From the NCBI RefSeq assembly GCF_001559595.1, contig NZ_LNTY01000034.1, positions 558,001 to 622,000 of the forward strand: 64,000 nt of DNA, written 5' to 3'. A model generated the notes under the pieces. That model saw only the letters and a program-made list of their open reading frames with translations, was not told where the DNA came from and ran no database searches. The stretch's first letter is position 1. Each line of letters starts with the position of its first letter. Both the position numbers and the translations under genes were made by a program. Source of the stretch: Enterovibrio coralii (GTDB lineage: Bacteria > Pseudomonadota > Gammaproteobacteria > Enterobacterales > Vibrionaceae). This document shows positions 24,391-33,974 of this stretch, in pieces.

Positions 24391-25083
24391 TTAGAAGCTG
24401 TAATTAACGCCAGCGAATACACTGAACTGTTTGTCATTCTTGTATTCGAAGCTTGAGCCGTTGTTTTCGAATTTGGTGACGTTGTCATTGAGATGCATAT
24501 AATTAACGCCAGACTCGATTGACCAGTTCTGATTTATTGCATAGCCAATGCTGGTATTAACGCCCACAGCAAGACCTTTTGATGTCAACTTCGTTAAGTC
24601 AGTACCGTGAATGAGTCGATGAGAGTCAATCGTTACTTCTGATGAATAATGACCAAGGCTACCTCCAATTACCCAATACAATCGATCGCTCAATGGGTGT
24701 AAGTAATCCAATCCAAAACCAAAGATATTTTCTTGTCTTTTTATATCGACCTTGCCAATCTGGATATTCGCGCTTGTCATTACTCTAGAGTGAGCCGAGT
24801 CTTCATTCGATACTCGCCAAAAAGCATAGGCTCTCAGGTTGTTATTGATTGTGTAGCCCAGTTTCAAATCATTGTATAGTTGGTCATCCAGTGCATTACC
24901 CGCATCTTTGACGTCTTGTTCAAAGTTACCCGTTGCATTTGAAGCAGACATCTCTGAGTTATTGTTTGTATAGCCGAGATCAAAACCAAGATACACTTCG
25001 TCTAGATTAAATGGTGTGGCGGAAAAGGCACCTGTGGAAAATAATGCCAATACACTTGCTGCAAAGTAAATGCTTTTATTCAT
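24391..25083 (-). CDS. Outer-membrane beta-barrel protein (OmpA/OmpW-like, eight-stranded type)
   Basis: 230-residue exported protein with a signal peptide (S-T-G-A-F-S-A, cut near 21). The mature part alternates polar and aromatic residues in about eight strands, including Y-L-G-F-D-L-G-Y, F-G-F-G-L-D-Y and a terminal V-N-Y-S-F with the C-terminal phenylalanine recognised by the BAM machinery. The size suits a small adhesin or OmpX/OmpW-like barrel. It is first in a minus-strand series with the lipoprotein and protease genes and faces the ToxR-like regulator gene; regulation of small porins by ToxR-type proteins is common in Vibrio. Confidence 0.75.
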   Translation of the reverse strand: MNKSIYFAASVLALFSTGAFSATPFNLDEVYLGFDLGYTNNNSEMSASNATGNFEQDVKDAGNALDDQLYNDLKLGYTINNNLRAYAFWRVSNEDSAHSRVMTSANIQIGKVDIKRQENIFGFGLDYLHPLSDRLYWVIGGSLGHYSSEVTIDSHRLIHGTDLTKLTSKGLAVGVNTSIGYAINQNWSIESGVNYMHLNDNVTKFENNGSSFEYKNDKQFSVFAGVNYSF

Positions 25084-25118
25084 GGTTCTTTCTTCTATAA
25101 ATTAAGATATAAAAAGGC

Positions 25119-25140
25119 CATATTATGTCGAGATAATATG
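25119..25140. promoter_or_regulatory. Inverted repeat upstream of the barrel gene
   Basis: CATATTAT and ATAATATG, exact reverse complements with a 6-base spacer, 36 bases before the ATG of the outer-membrane protein gene. A possible operator, or only AT-rich promoter DNA. Confidence 0.35.
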
Positions 25141-25788
25141 TTCTAGGTTTTTGTTTTTTGCTGTCGTGCTTAATTGTTTTCGTTTTACGTTGTGATTATT
25201 TACAACGTAACGATACGCCAGTAGTGAAATCGAGGAGCATTCTGCGTAAAAACGTGATGGCGATCTAAATAAAAATCAAATAAAAACCACATTACTTTAA
25301 AATTCCCACACTTAAAGGGTGGTTTATTTTTTATTAAGCTGTTGATATTTAACGCTTTAGATTTTTCTTGACTGTTTGGGGGCCGGTTGCAAGTTTAACA
25401 ATGAGGTCGATGGGGTATAAGTGCTTCCGCTAGTGCTTTTGTTCCATCGGGAGTCGCGAGATTTAAGTCACCATGTGTGTGATTCTCATCATTGAGTACA
25501 AACCGCAATAGAATTCTATAAATAAATTCGATAAGTCTATGATGGAGCGTAATTAGGCTTGATATTGCCATTTTTCACCTCTAAGCTATATAGTTATCAG
25601 TGCTTTATGATGCTTTTAATTAGTGTGTTCTAATGTTTTCATTATCATGAAGGCAGGTATTTAAATCCAACCAATTGAACTTAAAGCTAATAGGTAATAT
25701 CACTATATTTAATGGGCGGTTTTATAAAAATGAGGGGATGTATTTTATGAATTGTCTAAAGAATTTTTTTGAAGGCAGGAAGTAATCA
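25141..25788. other. AT-rich divergent control region
   Basis: About 650 bases with no gene, between the outer-membrane protein gene and the ToxR-like regulator gene. Very rich in A+T, with scattered T-runs and an imperfect hairpin ACCAC...GTGGT near 25275-25325 followed by a T-rich tail. This is the kind of DNA bound by H-NS and by ToxR-type proteins. No operator could be fixed by eye. Confidence 0.5.
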
Positions 25789-26712
25789 ATGCCTGATACA
25801 GCTAAAGCATATGGCTTCTCGGATATTGTGTACTTCTCGGATACAAGGACAGTTGTATTTGAATCTGGACGGAAAGAGCAACTCAGTCCGATAGCGGGAA
25901 AGGTTTTCATATTACTGCTTGAGAATGCAGGTACAGGTGTAACGAAAGAGGAGTTCTTCTCATCATGCTGGGGGAACGCCGTTGTTTCCGATCAATCTCT
26001 TACGAATGTTGTCTCAAACCTCCGAAAAATTTTAAAACTGAGCGTTAAAAGTGGCGTTCAGATAAAGACGATAAGTAAGGTTGGCTACATCCTCAATGTA
26101 GAGGGAGATATATCAATCAGTATTGATGTGGATGACTCGGGGAGTTTTGGTTTATCCGCAGAACCATTGGGTGACGAGTTTGAGACAGATAAGCCGTTTT
26201 ATATCAACAAAACAATAGTTCCTGAAGACTCGGTGCAATCACAAGAATCCAGTGCACCTCATCACAATTCATCACTGTCTTCCAAACCAATCAGCAAAAA
26301 GTTTATCGCGATGTTGGTGGTTGTGGCAGTTACGTTTGCTTGGATGACTTTCTTTGTTCTTTCTAAGATTGAGCATAGCGTTAGCAATCCACCCTACTTT
26401 ATGGACGCTCAGGAGTATGCACTTAGTCACCGGATAGGCGACATTACTCTCTTTGCGAACTCAGAGAGTGCGATGGAAGCAGCATCTGCTTTCTTGGAAG
26501 GCGAAGGTCGTCGGATTGTAGATAACTGTCATTTAACTTTTTATTTGCGACGATACTCTTCAATTGATCGACCATCATTGAATGCATTAAATATATTCAT
26601 TGTTAATCAAAGAAATCAAACGCTGAACTATGTTGTTTCTAAAATTGAGCACAGTACATCATGGATACCTTTAAGAAACCTCTTATCAAACGAAAACTTA
26701 TTTTGCCAATAG
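25789..26712 (+). CDS. ToxR/VtrA-like membrane-bound transcriptional regulator
   Basis: 307-residue one-component regulator. Residues about 10-105 form an OmpR-type winged helix (L-S-P-I-A-G-K-V-F-I-L-L-L, then V-V-S-D-Q-S-L-T-N-V-V-S-N-L-R-K-I-L and I-K-T-I-S-K-V-G-Y). A linker follows, then one membrane span at about 171-192 and a periplasmic domain of some 115 residues with two cysteines, C247 and C306. This is the plan of ToxR, TcpP and VtrA. The next gene overlaps its 3' end by 52 bases and encodes a small membrane protein, matching ToxR/ToxS-style and especially VtrA/VtrC pairs. Probable targets are the divergent outer-membrane protein, lipoprotein and protease genes. Confidence 0.88.
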   Translation: MPDTAKAYGFSDIVYFSDTRTVVFESGRKEQLSPIAGKVFILLLENAGTGVTKEEFFSSCWGNAVVSDQSLTNVVSNLRKILKLSVKSGVQIKTISKVGYILNVEGDISISIDVDDSGSFGLSAEPLGDEFETDKPFYINKTIVPEDSVQSQESSAPHHNSSLSSKPISKKFIAMLVVVAVTFAWMTFFVLSKIEHSVSNPPYFMDAQEYALSHRIGDITLFANSESAMEAASAFLEGEGRRIVDNCHLTFYLRRYSSIDRPSLNALNIFIVNQRNQTLNYVVSKIEHSTSWIPLRNLLSNENLFCQ

Positions 26713-27182
26713 TGCTCTTATTCTCGGGTTTAGTAGGTGTCCTTCTGCATGTGCTTGACGAGGAGCGGAAACACGACAGTTTAGTCGCCACCAGTTGGCA
26801 TTGTGAAATCTTGAAAACCGGATTTTTATCGGAAGCTTTCCATAACTATCATTCGATTTTTGAGAGGATGACTCTGACCTTCGCATCTCGAAGCCAATTC
26901 AACATAAGAGAGTTTGTAGAGGTGACAGATAAGTCAGGTAACGTAGAGAAGCTGGAGAACCTGTACTTTGGAACATATCTTCTAAAAGGAAACGAGTTAA
27001 TCGTCAGTTTCCAGGATGTTAGACAAAACCTACAGCATTCCGATGACGTAATTAATCTTGATTACCTTGAATTTAAAGGAGTAAAAGTAAGATACGCATT
27101 GAGTGTAAATAACGATAATCTATACTTCTACTCCAATAATCGTAATGAGATTTACAACCTTGCTTGTTTCACTTCCTCTTAG
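26661..27182 (+). CDS. Membrane-anchored periplasmic partner of the ToxR-like regulator (VtrC/ToxS-like by position)
   Basis: 173 residues: short basic cytoplasmic start (K-K-P-L-I-K-R-K), one span at about 13-30, then a periplasmic domain of about 140 residues rich in beta-strand patterns with two cysteines, C48 and C169. ATG 26661 lies inside the end of the regulator gene, so translation is coupled. In V. parahaemolyticus VtrC overlaps vtrA in the same way and folds with the VtrA periplasmic domain to form a bile-salt-binding barrel. Sequence similarity to VtrC or ToxS is not evident by eye, so the match is one of gene layout, topology and size. Confidence 0.7.
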   Translation: MDTFKKPLIKRKLILPIVLLFSGLVGVLLHVLDEERKHDSLVATSWHCEILKTGFLSEAFHNYHSIFERMTLTFASRSQFNIREFVEVTDKSGNVEKLENLYFGTYLLKGNELIVSFQDVRQNLQHSDDVINLDYLEFKGVKVRYALSVNNDNLYFYSNNRNEIYNLACFTSS

Positions 27183-27215
27183 CGGGAAAGAATAGGCTTT
27201 GTAATTTTGCTGCAT

Positions 27216-27261
27216 AACCGCGGCTGTTGAGGTTTCAGCTAGATGCTATACCGCCGCGGTT
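27216..27261. terminator. Hairpin between converging genes
   Basis: Perfect 9-bp arms AACCGCGGC and GCCGCGGTT with a 28-base loop, just after the membrane partner gene and just after patB on the other strand. T-runs are poor, so terminator function is not certain. Confidence 0.4.
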
Positions 27262-27267
27262 TCATCA

Positions 27268-28425
27268 TTAATCCAACCTAGCAACCGCTGCTTTCATCCT
27301 TCTCAATGCCTCTTCCAGCGTCTTGCGCGTACAACCGAAGTTCAATCTGACAAATTTGCGGTTACCGAAATCTAAACCCGGTGAAAGGCCAACGCCTGCT
27401 TCTTCAAAAAAGCGGTGTGGGTTGTCTACGGGCAGTTCTGAGCAATCAATCCATGCAAGATAGGTCGCTTCAATGTGTTCGAGTTTCAAGTAAGGCAGTG
27501 CGTTGATTTCACGCATTAGCAGATCTCGGTGTCCTGCAAGGTAGCAAAGCTGCTCTTGAAGCCACGCTTCACCGTGTTGGTAAGCTGCTTCTGCGGCGGT
27601 GAATGCCAAGACGTTCACACCCGGTACAATGCCGCGTTTTACCTTGTTAAAACGTGCGCGGATGTTTGGGTTCGGGATAATCGCAATGGAAGCACCTAGA
27701 CCTGCAATATTGAAGGTTTTGCTCGGTGCCATCAGGGTGACGCTGCGTTGTGCGGCGCGCTCGTTGACGCTCGCAAAAGGAATGTGTTTCAGGTCGCCAT
27801 CCAAGATGAGGTCGCAGTGGATTTCATCGGAGCACACAAGAAGATCATGCTTTTCCGCAAAGGCGAGAGTTTCTTCCAACTCTTCTTTGCGATAAACCGT
27901 ACCGCCAGGGTTTAGTGGGTTACACATTTGCAGCAATCCACCTTTTGCCTTGAGCTGCTTTTCTGCTTCGTCTAGATCAGGCAGCCAGCGACCCTTTCTC
28001 AAGACGACAGGGGCTTTAACCAGTGGCCTTTCTGCAAACTTGGCTGAGGAAATAAACGGGGGGTAGATTGGACTTGGGCTGATGATGGTTTGTCCCTCTT
28101 CGCTTAACGCGCGAGCCGCAATATTCAAGCCACAAACAAGGCCTGATAGGTACACGATCCACTCAGGCTCAATGTGCCAGTTGTAGCGTTCAGCCATGCG
28201 CTTAACAAAGATGTCAGTCAGAGTGTTGGACGCGTGAGTGTAACCAAATACACCGTGTGCAACGCGCTCTTGCAGTGCATCGATAACGGCTGGCGGCGAT
28301 TGAAAATCACTGTCAGCGACCCACATTGGCAGAATGTCGGTGCCTTTGTACTTGTCCCACTTGTCACTGCAACTTGTTGTACGGTCGACTTCCTTATCGA
28401 AATCAAACTGACCTGATCCTGACAT
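27268..28425 (-). CDS. patB: PatB/MalY-type PLP-dependent C-S lyase (aminotransferase fold class I)
   Basis: 385-residue cytoplasmic enzyme using pyridoxal phosphate. The family splits cystathionine or cysteine conjugates to a thiol, pyruvate and ammonia. PLP-binding lysine is in A-P-S-K-T-F-N; other conserved blocks are P-M-W-V-A-D-S-D-F near the start, N-P-L-N-P-G-G-T and S-D-E-I-H-C-D-L. The C-terminal R-L-N-F-G-C holds the carboxylate-binding arginine. Length and motifs fit PatB/MalY rather than true aminotransferases. Single gene, not linked with a maltose operon here. Confidence 0.88.
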   Translation of the reverse strand: MSGSGQFDFDKEVDRTTSCSDKWDKYKGTDILPMWVADSDFQSPPAVIDALQERVAHGVFGYTHASNTLTDIFVKRMAERYNWHIEPEWIVYLSGLVCGLNIAARALSEEGQTIISPSPIYPPFISSAKFAERPLVKAPVVLRKGRWLPDLDEAEKQLKAKGGLLQMCNPLNPGGTVYRKEELEETLAFAEKHDLLVCSDEIHCDLILDGDLKHIPFASVNERAAQRSVTLMAPSKTFNIAGLGASIAIIPNPNIRARFNKVKRGIVPGVNVLAFTAAEAAYQHGEAWLQEQLCYLAGHRDLLMREINALPYLKLEHIEATYLAWIDCSELPVDNPHRFFEEAGVGLSPGLDFGNRKFVRLNFGCTRKTLEEALRRMKAAVARLD

Positions 28426-28523
28426 ACTGCTTTCCTTGTTCGTTGATATAAAACGAGCTTACAGAAAGAAAAGGGCAGGGGTAAAGCGGGAAATGAAAGA
28501 GGACGGCGTTTCGTGAAATCAGA

Positions 28524-28551
28524 AACAAAAAATCGGGCCGCAGCCCGATTT
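28524..28551 (-). terminator. Terminator of the ATP-grasp/transglutaminase/retropepsin operon
   Basis: Perfect stem AAATCGGGC / GCCCGATTT with a 4-base loop. On the minus strand a T-run follows, 3 bases past the ATP-grasp stop. Confidence 0.85.
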
Positions 28552-28553
28552 CG

Positions 28554-29543
28554 TCAGTATTTATGACCCGGTGTGTTCGTCCCGTGGAAATGCTTCGACA
28601 CGTAAGCCACACGTTCGGCAGGTGTGGTCGGTGTTGCTGTTTCGCCTAGTGCTTCAATATGGCGAAGTCTTGGCAGCAAACCACAACCGTTAGCAATCTG
28701 AATGGCGAGACCCGGACGCGCGTTTAGCTCAAGCACCATTGGGCCTTTTTCTTTGTCGAGCACCATGTCGGTACCGAGATAGCCCAACCCTGTCATTTCC
28801 CACGCGCTAGCAGCCAACGTCAGCAGCAACTCCCAGTGCGGCACTACCAACTCGCTCAGCAGCCTACCCGTGTCTGGGTGGTGTTCAATCGGGCGGTTGA
28901 ACTGCACAGCGCGCAGTGCTTTGCCCGTTGAAATATCGATACCCACACCCACCGCACCTTGGTGCAGGTTGGCTTTACCGTCGGATGCCGCCGTCGACAG
29001 GCGCATCATCGCCATGACAGGGTAACCTTTGAACACGATAACGCGAATGTCAGGTACACCTTCGTAACTGAAGCCGTCGAACACATCATCAAATTGAATC
29101 AGGTTTTCAACAACAGCCACGTCGTTTTTACCACCCAGCGAAAACAGGCCAGCCAAGGTATTGGTGATGTGACGTTCAACGTCTTGTTTGCTCACTTCAG
29201 AACCAGACGGTTTTTTGTAAACACCGTCTTTGTTTGAAGTGACAACCAGAATACCTTTACCGCCGGAGCCTTGAGCGGGCTTTATCACAAAGCCCGGCCA
29301 ATCTTTTACCATCTCATGGATGGATGGAACGCTGTGCTGCTCGCTGATCACGCCAATCAGTTCAGGCACGGTTGCGCCAGCCTGTTGCGCGATACGCTTA
29401 GTTTTAAGCTTGTTATCAACCAGCGGGAACAGCTTACGGCTGTTGTAGCGGCCAATGTAGCTGATATTACGGCGGTTCATGCCCATAATGCCGGCTTTGT
29501 TCAGCTTAAAGGGTGAAGTGTACTTCTCTAGAAAACTAAACAT
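28554..29543 (-). CDS. RimK-type ATP-grasp ligase (alpha-L-glutamate ligase-like)
   Basis: 329-residue cytoplasmic ATP-grasp enzyme, which would join an amino acid to a carboxylate through an acyl-phosphate. Visible parts are K-P-A-Q-G-S-G-G-K-G-I (ATP-binding glycine loop) near residue 92, the magnesium and substrate region P-D-I-R-V-I-V-F-K-G near 165, and the C-terminal M-V-L-E-L-N-A-R-P-G-L. It is the last gene of a three-gene operon with an inactive-transglutaminase membrane protein and a retropepsin-like lipoprotein, a conserved trio proposed to add and remove amino acid tags on an unidentified periplasmic or membrane substrate. Four bases separate it from the gene upstream. Confidence 0.88.
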   Translation of the reverse strand: MFSFLEKYTSPFKLNKAGIMGMNRRNISYIGRYNSRKLFPLVDNKLKTKRIAQQAGATVPELIGVISEQHSVPSIHEMVKDWPGFVIKPAQGSGGKGILVVTSNKDGVYKKPSGSEVSKQDVERHITNTLAGLFSLGGKNDVAVVENLIQFDDVFDGFSYEGVPDIRVIVFKGYPVMAMMRLSTAASDGKANLHQGAVGVGIDISTGKALRAVQFNRPIEHHPDTGRLLSELVVPHWELLLTLAASAWEMTGLGYLGTDMVLDKEKGPMVLELNARPGLAIQIANGCGLLPRLRHIEALGETATPTTPAERVAYVSKHFHGTNTPGHKY

Positions 29544-29547
29544 AGGT

Positions 29548-31053
29548 TTAGTCCTTCACCAGCGGTTTAAAGCGTTTTAGCTCACTCAAGCGGTAGCCTG
29601 TGTAGTTACCTAGCATCAAGATCAGAGCCAGAATCACCAGTTGAATACCGATGAAGTTGAACGTCACGTGGCGAACCAGTTCGTTGGTCATCGCAAGGTA
29701 AACCAGCACGGCTGTCAGCAGTGAACCACCACCTTGTACGATAACTTCTTTCGCACCTTCCTCTTCCCACAGAATCGACATACGTTCGATGGTCCAAGAC
29801 AGGATGATCATTGGGAAGAAGGTGATAGAGAGACCTTCCACTAGTCCAATCTTAAAGGCCACCACGGTGAACACCGAAATGATCATGATAACCGTGATGA
29901 TCACGGCCGATATTCGGGCCACAAGGAGCAAGTTAAGCCTTGATAGGTAACTTCGAATAACCAGACCTGTACCGACAATCAGCAAGAAGCCGACAATACC
30001 TGGCACTAGCTGCGTTTGTACGAACGCCACCGCAATCAACACGGGCATGAAGGTACCTGAAGTTTTCAGACCCACCAAGACACGGAGAAGCACCACAATC
30101 AAGGCACCAATTGGCACAAGCATGATGGTTTTGAACATCGCTTGTTCTTCGATTGGCAGGCTATGAATAGAGAAGTTCAGCAGACTTTCGGCCTGAATTT
30201 TCTCATTGGTGGCTTGTTGCGGGCTAATGTCCTGCGAAATGATCGAGAAGCTGACCTGACTGTTAGAGCCACCCATGACTTCCAACAACGGCGTGCCTTT
30301 CTCGTTCCAAAGCAGCAGGTTGTCTGGTGAACCTTGTGCGCCGGTTTCGATGTTAAATAGCTGCCACGCGGTGTTATCCCAAATCTCGACCATTGGGATA
30401 ATACTTTGGCGACGGCGGCCGTCTTCCAGTTGGAGTGCACCGACTACGCGAGCGTGAACGCCTTCAAGGGAAAGGATGGCAACAATCGCATCACCTTTGC
30501 TCATTTCCTTCGTAATCAGTGCCGCGTTCTGGCTGTCTTTGTCGTTGAACTGTTTGATGAGCTCACGGGCGAGGGTGGCGTTATCCGCAGAGCGAGAACG
30601 CGCCTGATCCAACATTGCCTCAGCAGCGGTTTTTAGGGGGCCATCCAGTGCTACTGGCGTCACCTCACCAAGTGGTGGTTCGGTTGGAACTTTGGCGTTT
30701 TCATCCACCAACATTTGGTTTTTGAAATAGAGAATCTGTTGGCCGTAAGCTTCGCGCTTTGTCCATTCGGCGCGGCGACCGTTTTCGGTGTTAACCAATG
30801 CAAACCCGTAGCCTGGCGAGCTGGTATTTTCATTGATTAGCGTAAAACCTTGCTGGGTGTCCGGTGTGGCTAAAGAAACCTTAACCGGCTCACCTTTGGC
30901 GTCAAACTCAACACGGGCTTCCACTTCCCATACTTGATGTTTCTGGCCTGCTGTCCATGGCACACCGTACACGTCGTGACGGTAAATGCTCATGCCCAGT
31001 CCCACGATGATCAGCAGACTGATGAGTAGATAAAAGGGGATGCGTGAAGTCAT
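29548..31053 (-). CDS. Inactive transglutaminase fused to 7-TM domain
   Basis: 501-residue membrane protein. An N-terminal signal anchor (to about residue 25) leads to a periplasmic region whose second half is a transglutaminase-like fold lacking the catalytic cysteine (S-K-G-D-A-I-V-A-I-L-S-L-E-G-V-H-A-R-V). From about residue 320 to 490 there are seven membrane segments. This architecture is specific to operons with a RimK-like ATP-grasp ligase and a retropepsin-like protease, both of which flank it here. The dead transglutaminase fold probably binds a peptide or glutamyl substrate; no direct function is established. Confidence 0.85.
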   Translation of the reverse strand: MTSRIPFYLLISLLIIVGLGMSIYRHDVYGVPWTAGQKHQVWEVEARVEFDAKGEPVKVSLATPDTQQGFTLINENTSSPGYGFALVNTENGRRAEWTKREAYGQQILYFKNQMLVDENAKVPTEPPLGEVTPVALDGPLKTAAEAMLDQARSRSADNATLARELIKQFNDKDSQNAALITKEMSKGDAIVAILSLEGVHARVVGALQLEDGRRRQSIIPMVEIWDNTAWQLFNIETGAQGSPDNLLLWNEKGTPLLEVMGGSNSQVSFSIISQDISPQQATNEKIQAESLLNFSIHSLPIEEQAMFKTIMLVPIGALIVVLLRVLVGLKTSGTFMPVLIAVAFVQTQLVPGIVGFLLIVGTGLVIRSYLSRLNLLLVARISAVIITVIMIISVFTVVAFKIGLVEGLSITFFPMIILSWTIERMSILWEEEGAKEVIVQGGGSLLTAVLVYLAMTNELVRHVTFNFIGIQLVILALILMLGNYTGYRLSELKRFKPLVKD

Positions 31054-31086
31054 TATTTCCTCATTGCTCGCACAGTTAACCGTGCG

Positions 31087-31857
31087 TTATTTCTGTTCGG
31101 CGGCAAACTTTGGATGAATGTACGACTGACTGACGTCAACCACGGCGATGTCTTTGAAAAATTCGCGTCCAAGCAGCACTGGGAATTCCATTTGCGAGCG
31201 GTCAGCCAGTGTGAATTGGGTTTTCTCATGCAGGTCGCCAAGTCGAATGCGAAGCTCTACCACAGGGCGGCGCTCCAATTCTTCGGCAGAAGCCTGACGG
31301 ATTTTCACCCAGCGCTTAACCGGTGCTTCGATAGTGGCAACTGAGAGGTCAGCTTCTTCGGTGTCTTTATTGGGTGCGGTGTGCGCCAGTTTGAAACTGA
31401 CCCAGGTTTTTCCATCACGCTCAAACTCTTGAATGTCTGTTGCATTCAACGAAGAGGTGGTGGCACCAGTATCTACACGCGCTTTGTAATTGGAATTCGC
31501 AGCATCAATCCAAACCCACTCAGTTTCGCCCAAAATCGTCTTGCCTTGCGCTTGTGGAACAGGGATTTCTCTGTCTACGTAAACCACTTTCGGTTCTGGC
31601 TCATTAGCCACTTGGCGCGCTTGGGTATTGCTGACGATTTTCAGCGTGTCAGACATGTCGGATACTTGCTGTTCCAAGGTTGCGATACGTGTCTGCTGAG
31701 AAGCCAGATGGTCGTTAAGAGCAACGTAATCTGTCTTGAGATTGGTCTCTATATTATTGATTGCATCTAAGGTTTGCTGATGTTGTTCTTGAGATGTCAG
31801 GCTGCAGCCAGAGAGAACGGCAGAAAATAGAATCAGCAATCCGCTGCGAGTTAGCAT
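31087..31857 (-). CDS. Retropepsin-like aspartic protease lipoprotein (PF05618 type)
   Basis: 256-residue lipoprotein. Lipobox L-S-G-C puts lipidation at C18; a coiled coil (about 25-80) leads to the protease domain. The catalytic aspartate is D129 in V-D-T-G-A-T-T-S-S-L, and the second conserved block is P-V-L-L-G-R-E-F-F. The family was once labelled ATP-dependent zinc protease but has the fold and D-T-G-A motif of retropepsins. First gene of the trio with the inactive transglutaminase and ATP-grasp genes. The serine at position +2 of the mature protein suggests outer-membrane sorting. Confidence 0.85.
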   Translation of the reverse strand: MLTRSGLLILFSAVLSGCSLTSQEQHQQTLDAINNIETNLKTDYVALNDHLASQQTRIATLEQQVSDMSDTLKIVSNTQARQVANEPEPKVVYVDREIPVPQAQGKTILGETEWVWIDAANSNYKARVDTGATTSSLNATDIQEFERDGKTWVSFKLAHTAPNKDTEEADLSVATIEAPVKRWVKIRQASAEELERRPVVELRIRLGDLHEKTQFTLADRSQMEFPVLLGREFFKDIAVVDVSQSYIHPKFAAEQK

Positions 31858-31912
31858 GTAGAGCTCCGTGCTGAGATTAAGGAATTGAATTTATGGAGTT
31901 TAGTTTATCTTG

Positions 31913-31937
31913 AAAAAAAGGGCGCGAGAAGCGCCCA
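31913..31937 (-). terminator. Terminator of the cmoAB operon
   Basis: Stem GGGCGC / GCGCCC with a 5-base loop, followed on the minus strand by seven T, 11 bases past the cmoB stop. Confidence 0.85.
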
Positions 31938-31947
31938 ATGTCATAGG

Positions 31948-32919
31948 TTAGTCAGGATTTCGTGCGACGAGGATTGCGCGCTTCGGTGCTGGGTAACCTT
32001 CAACAGTTTTTGTCGGATCGTTTTGATCCAGGTAGTCTGGCAGTGAGTTATGCGTCATCCAATCTGTGGTGCGCTGCTCATCTGTGGTAGTGACACATTC
32101 ATCAACAATGCGCACATCAACAAAGCCCACTTTCTCCAGCCACACTTTCAGTGCTTTTGCTGAAGGGAAGAAGTACACATTGTGCATTTGAGCGTAACGA
32201 CTGAACGGCACCAATACGGCGTTTTCGTCGCCATCGATAACCAGCGTTTCCAGCACCAACTCACCGTTTTTCACCAACTGGTTTTTCAGTTGGATCAGGT
32301 GGTCAAGCGGCGAACGACGGTGATACAACACGCCCATGCTGAATACGGTGTCGAATGCTTTCAGCTCTGGCAGCTTTTCAATACCCAGCGGCAGCAGGTG
32401 CGCGCGCTGGTCATTACCCATCAGGCGACGGATGGCTTCAAACTGCACAAGGAACAGCTCTGACGGATCGATACCGACAGTTAATTCTGCACCTTCACCC
32501 AACATGCGCCACATGTGGTAACCGTTACCACAGCCAACATCCAGTACATAGCGGCCTTTCAGTGGCGAGATGTGCGGAAGTACGCGATCCCATTTCCAGT
32601 CTGAACGCCATTCAGTGTCAATGTGAATGCCGTGCACATGGTATGGGCCTTTGCGCCAAGGATGGAAAGAGCGCAGCAGGTTTTCGTACTTCGCGCGTAG
32701 GCCTTCTGGCAATTCGTTGTCACTGCCAATGGTCACGCTGTCTTTGATGTCGATGGTTGACGGTGCATCCATCGGAATTTTTTTCAGCACACGCATCCAC
32801 TTTGGTAGGTCACCGTGTGGTTGGTTCTGCCATTCAGTCAGTTGCGCTGGCAATACGTTTAGCCAGTTTTGCAGACGGTTTTTAGCAATCAGTTGGTAAA
32901 AATCTGAAAAATCGAACAT
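31948..32919 (-). CDS. cmoB: tRNA U34 carboxymethyltransferase CmoB
   Basis: 323 residues, the normal length. It transfers the carboxymethyl group of carboxy-SAM to 5-hydroxyuridine at the wobble position, making cmo5U in tRNAs. Motif I is [11 protein letters not shown] near residue 123; the N-terminal part contains the conserved R-K-G-P-Y segment, and H-N-S-L-P-D-Y-L lies near the end. It follows cmoA, which makes carboxy-SAM, by 58 bases, and has its own terminator. Confidence 0.96.
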   Translation of the reverse strand: MFDFSDFYQLIAKNRLQNWLNVLPAQLTEWQNQPHGDLPKWMRVLKKIPMDAPSTIDIKDSVTIGSDNELPEGLRAKYENLLRSFHPWRKGPYHVHGIHIDTEWRSDWKWDRVLPHISPLKGRYVLDVGCGNGYHMWRMLGEGAELTVGIDPSELFLVQFEAIRRLMGNDQRAHLLPLGIEKLPELKAFDTVFSMGVLYHRRSPLDHLIQLKNQLVKNGELVLETLVIDGDENAVLVPFSRYAQMHNVYFFPSAKALKVWLEKVGFVDVRIVDECVTTTDEQRTTDWMTHNSLPDYLDQNDPTKTVEGYPAPKRAILVARNPD

Positions 32920-32977
32920 GGATATTCTTTCTTATATTGCGTCGTGAGCGACAGTGTTCCCACGCCGTTTTTCAACA

Positions 32978-33751
<774 letters not shown>

Positions 33752-33974
33752 CTAACGTACAGTGCATTGTTAAATCTGTAGCGTAGGGGTCCGTCCAACG
33801 CTAAAAAGGCGCGTATTGTAGAGAATTTTACGTGAATTGTCTCTATACAGCGGGGGCATTCACCAATTAATGGTCTTGAAATCGGTCAAAATCTTCTCAC
33901 TTAGATCGAAGAGTCGTTTTTAGTTTCGATATTAACCATGCTATAAGTGCAATGATCTTATTTGGGAATTCACT

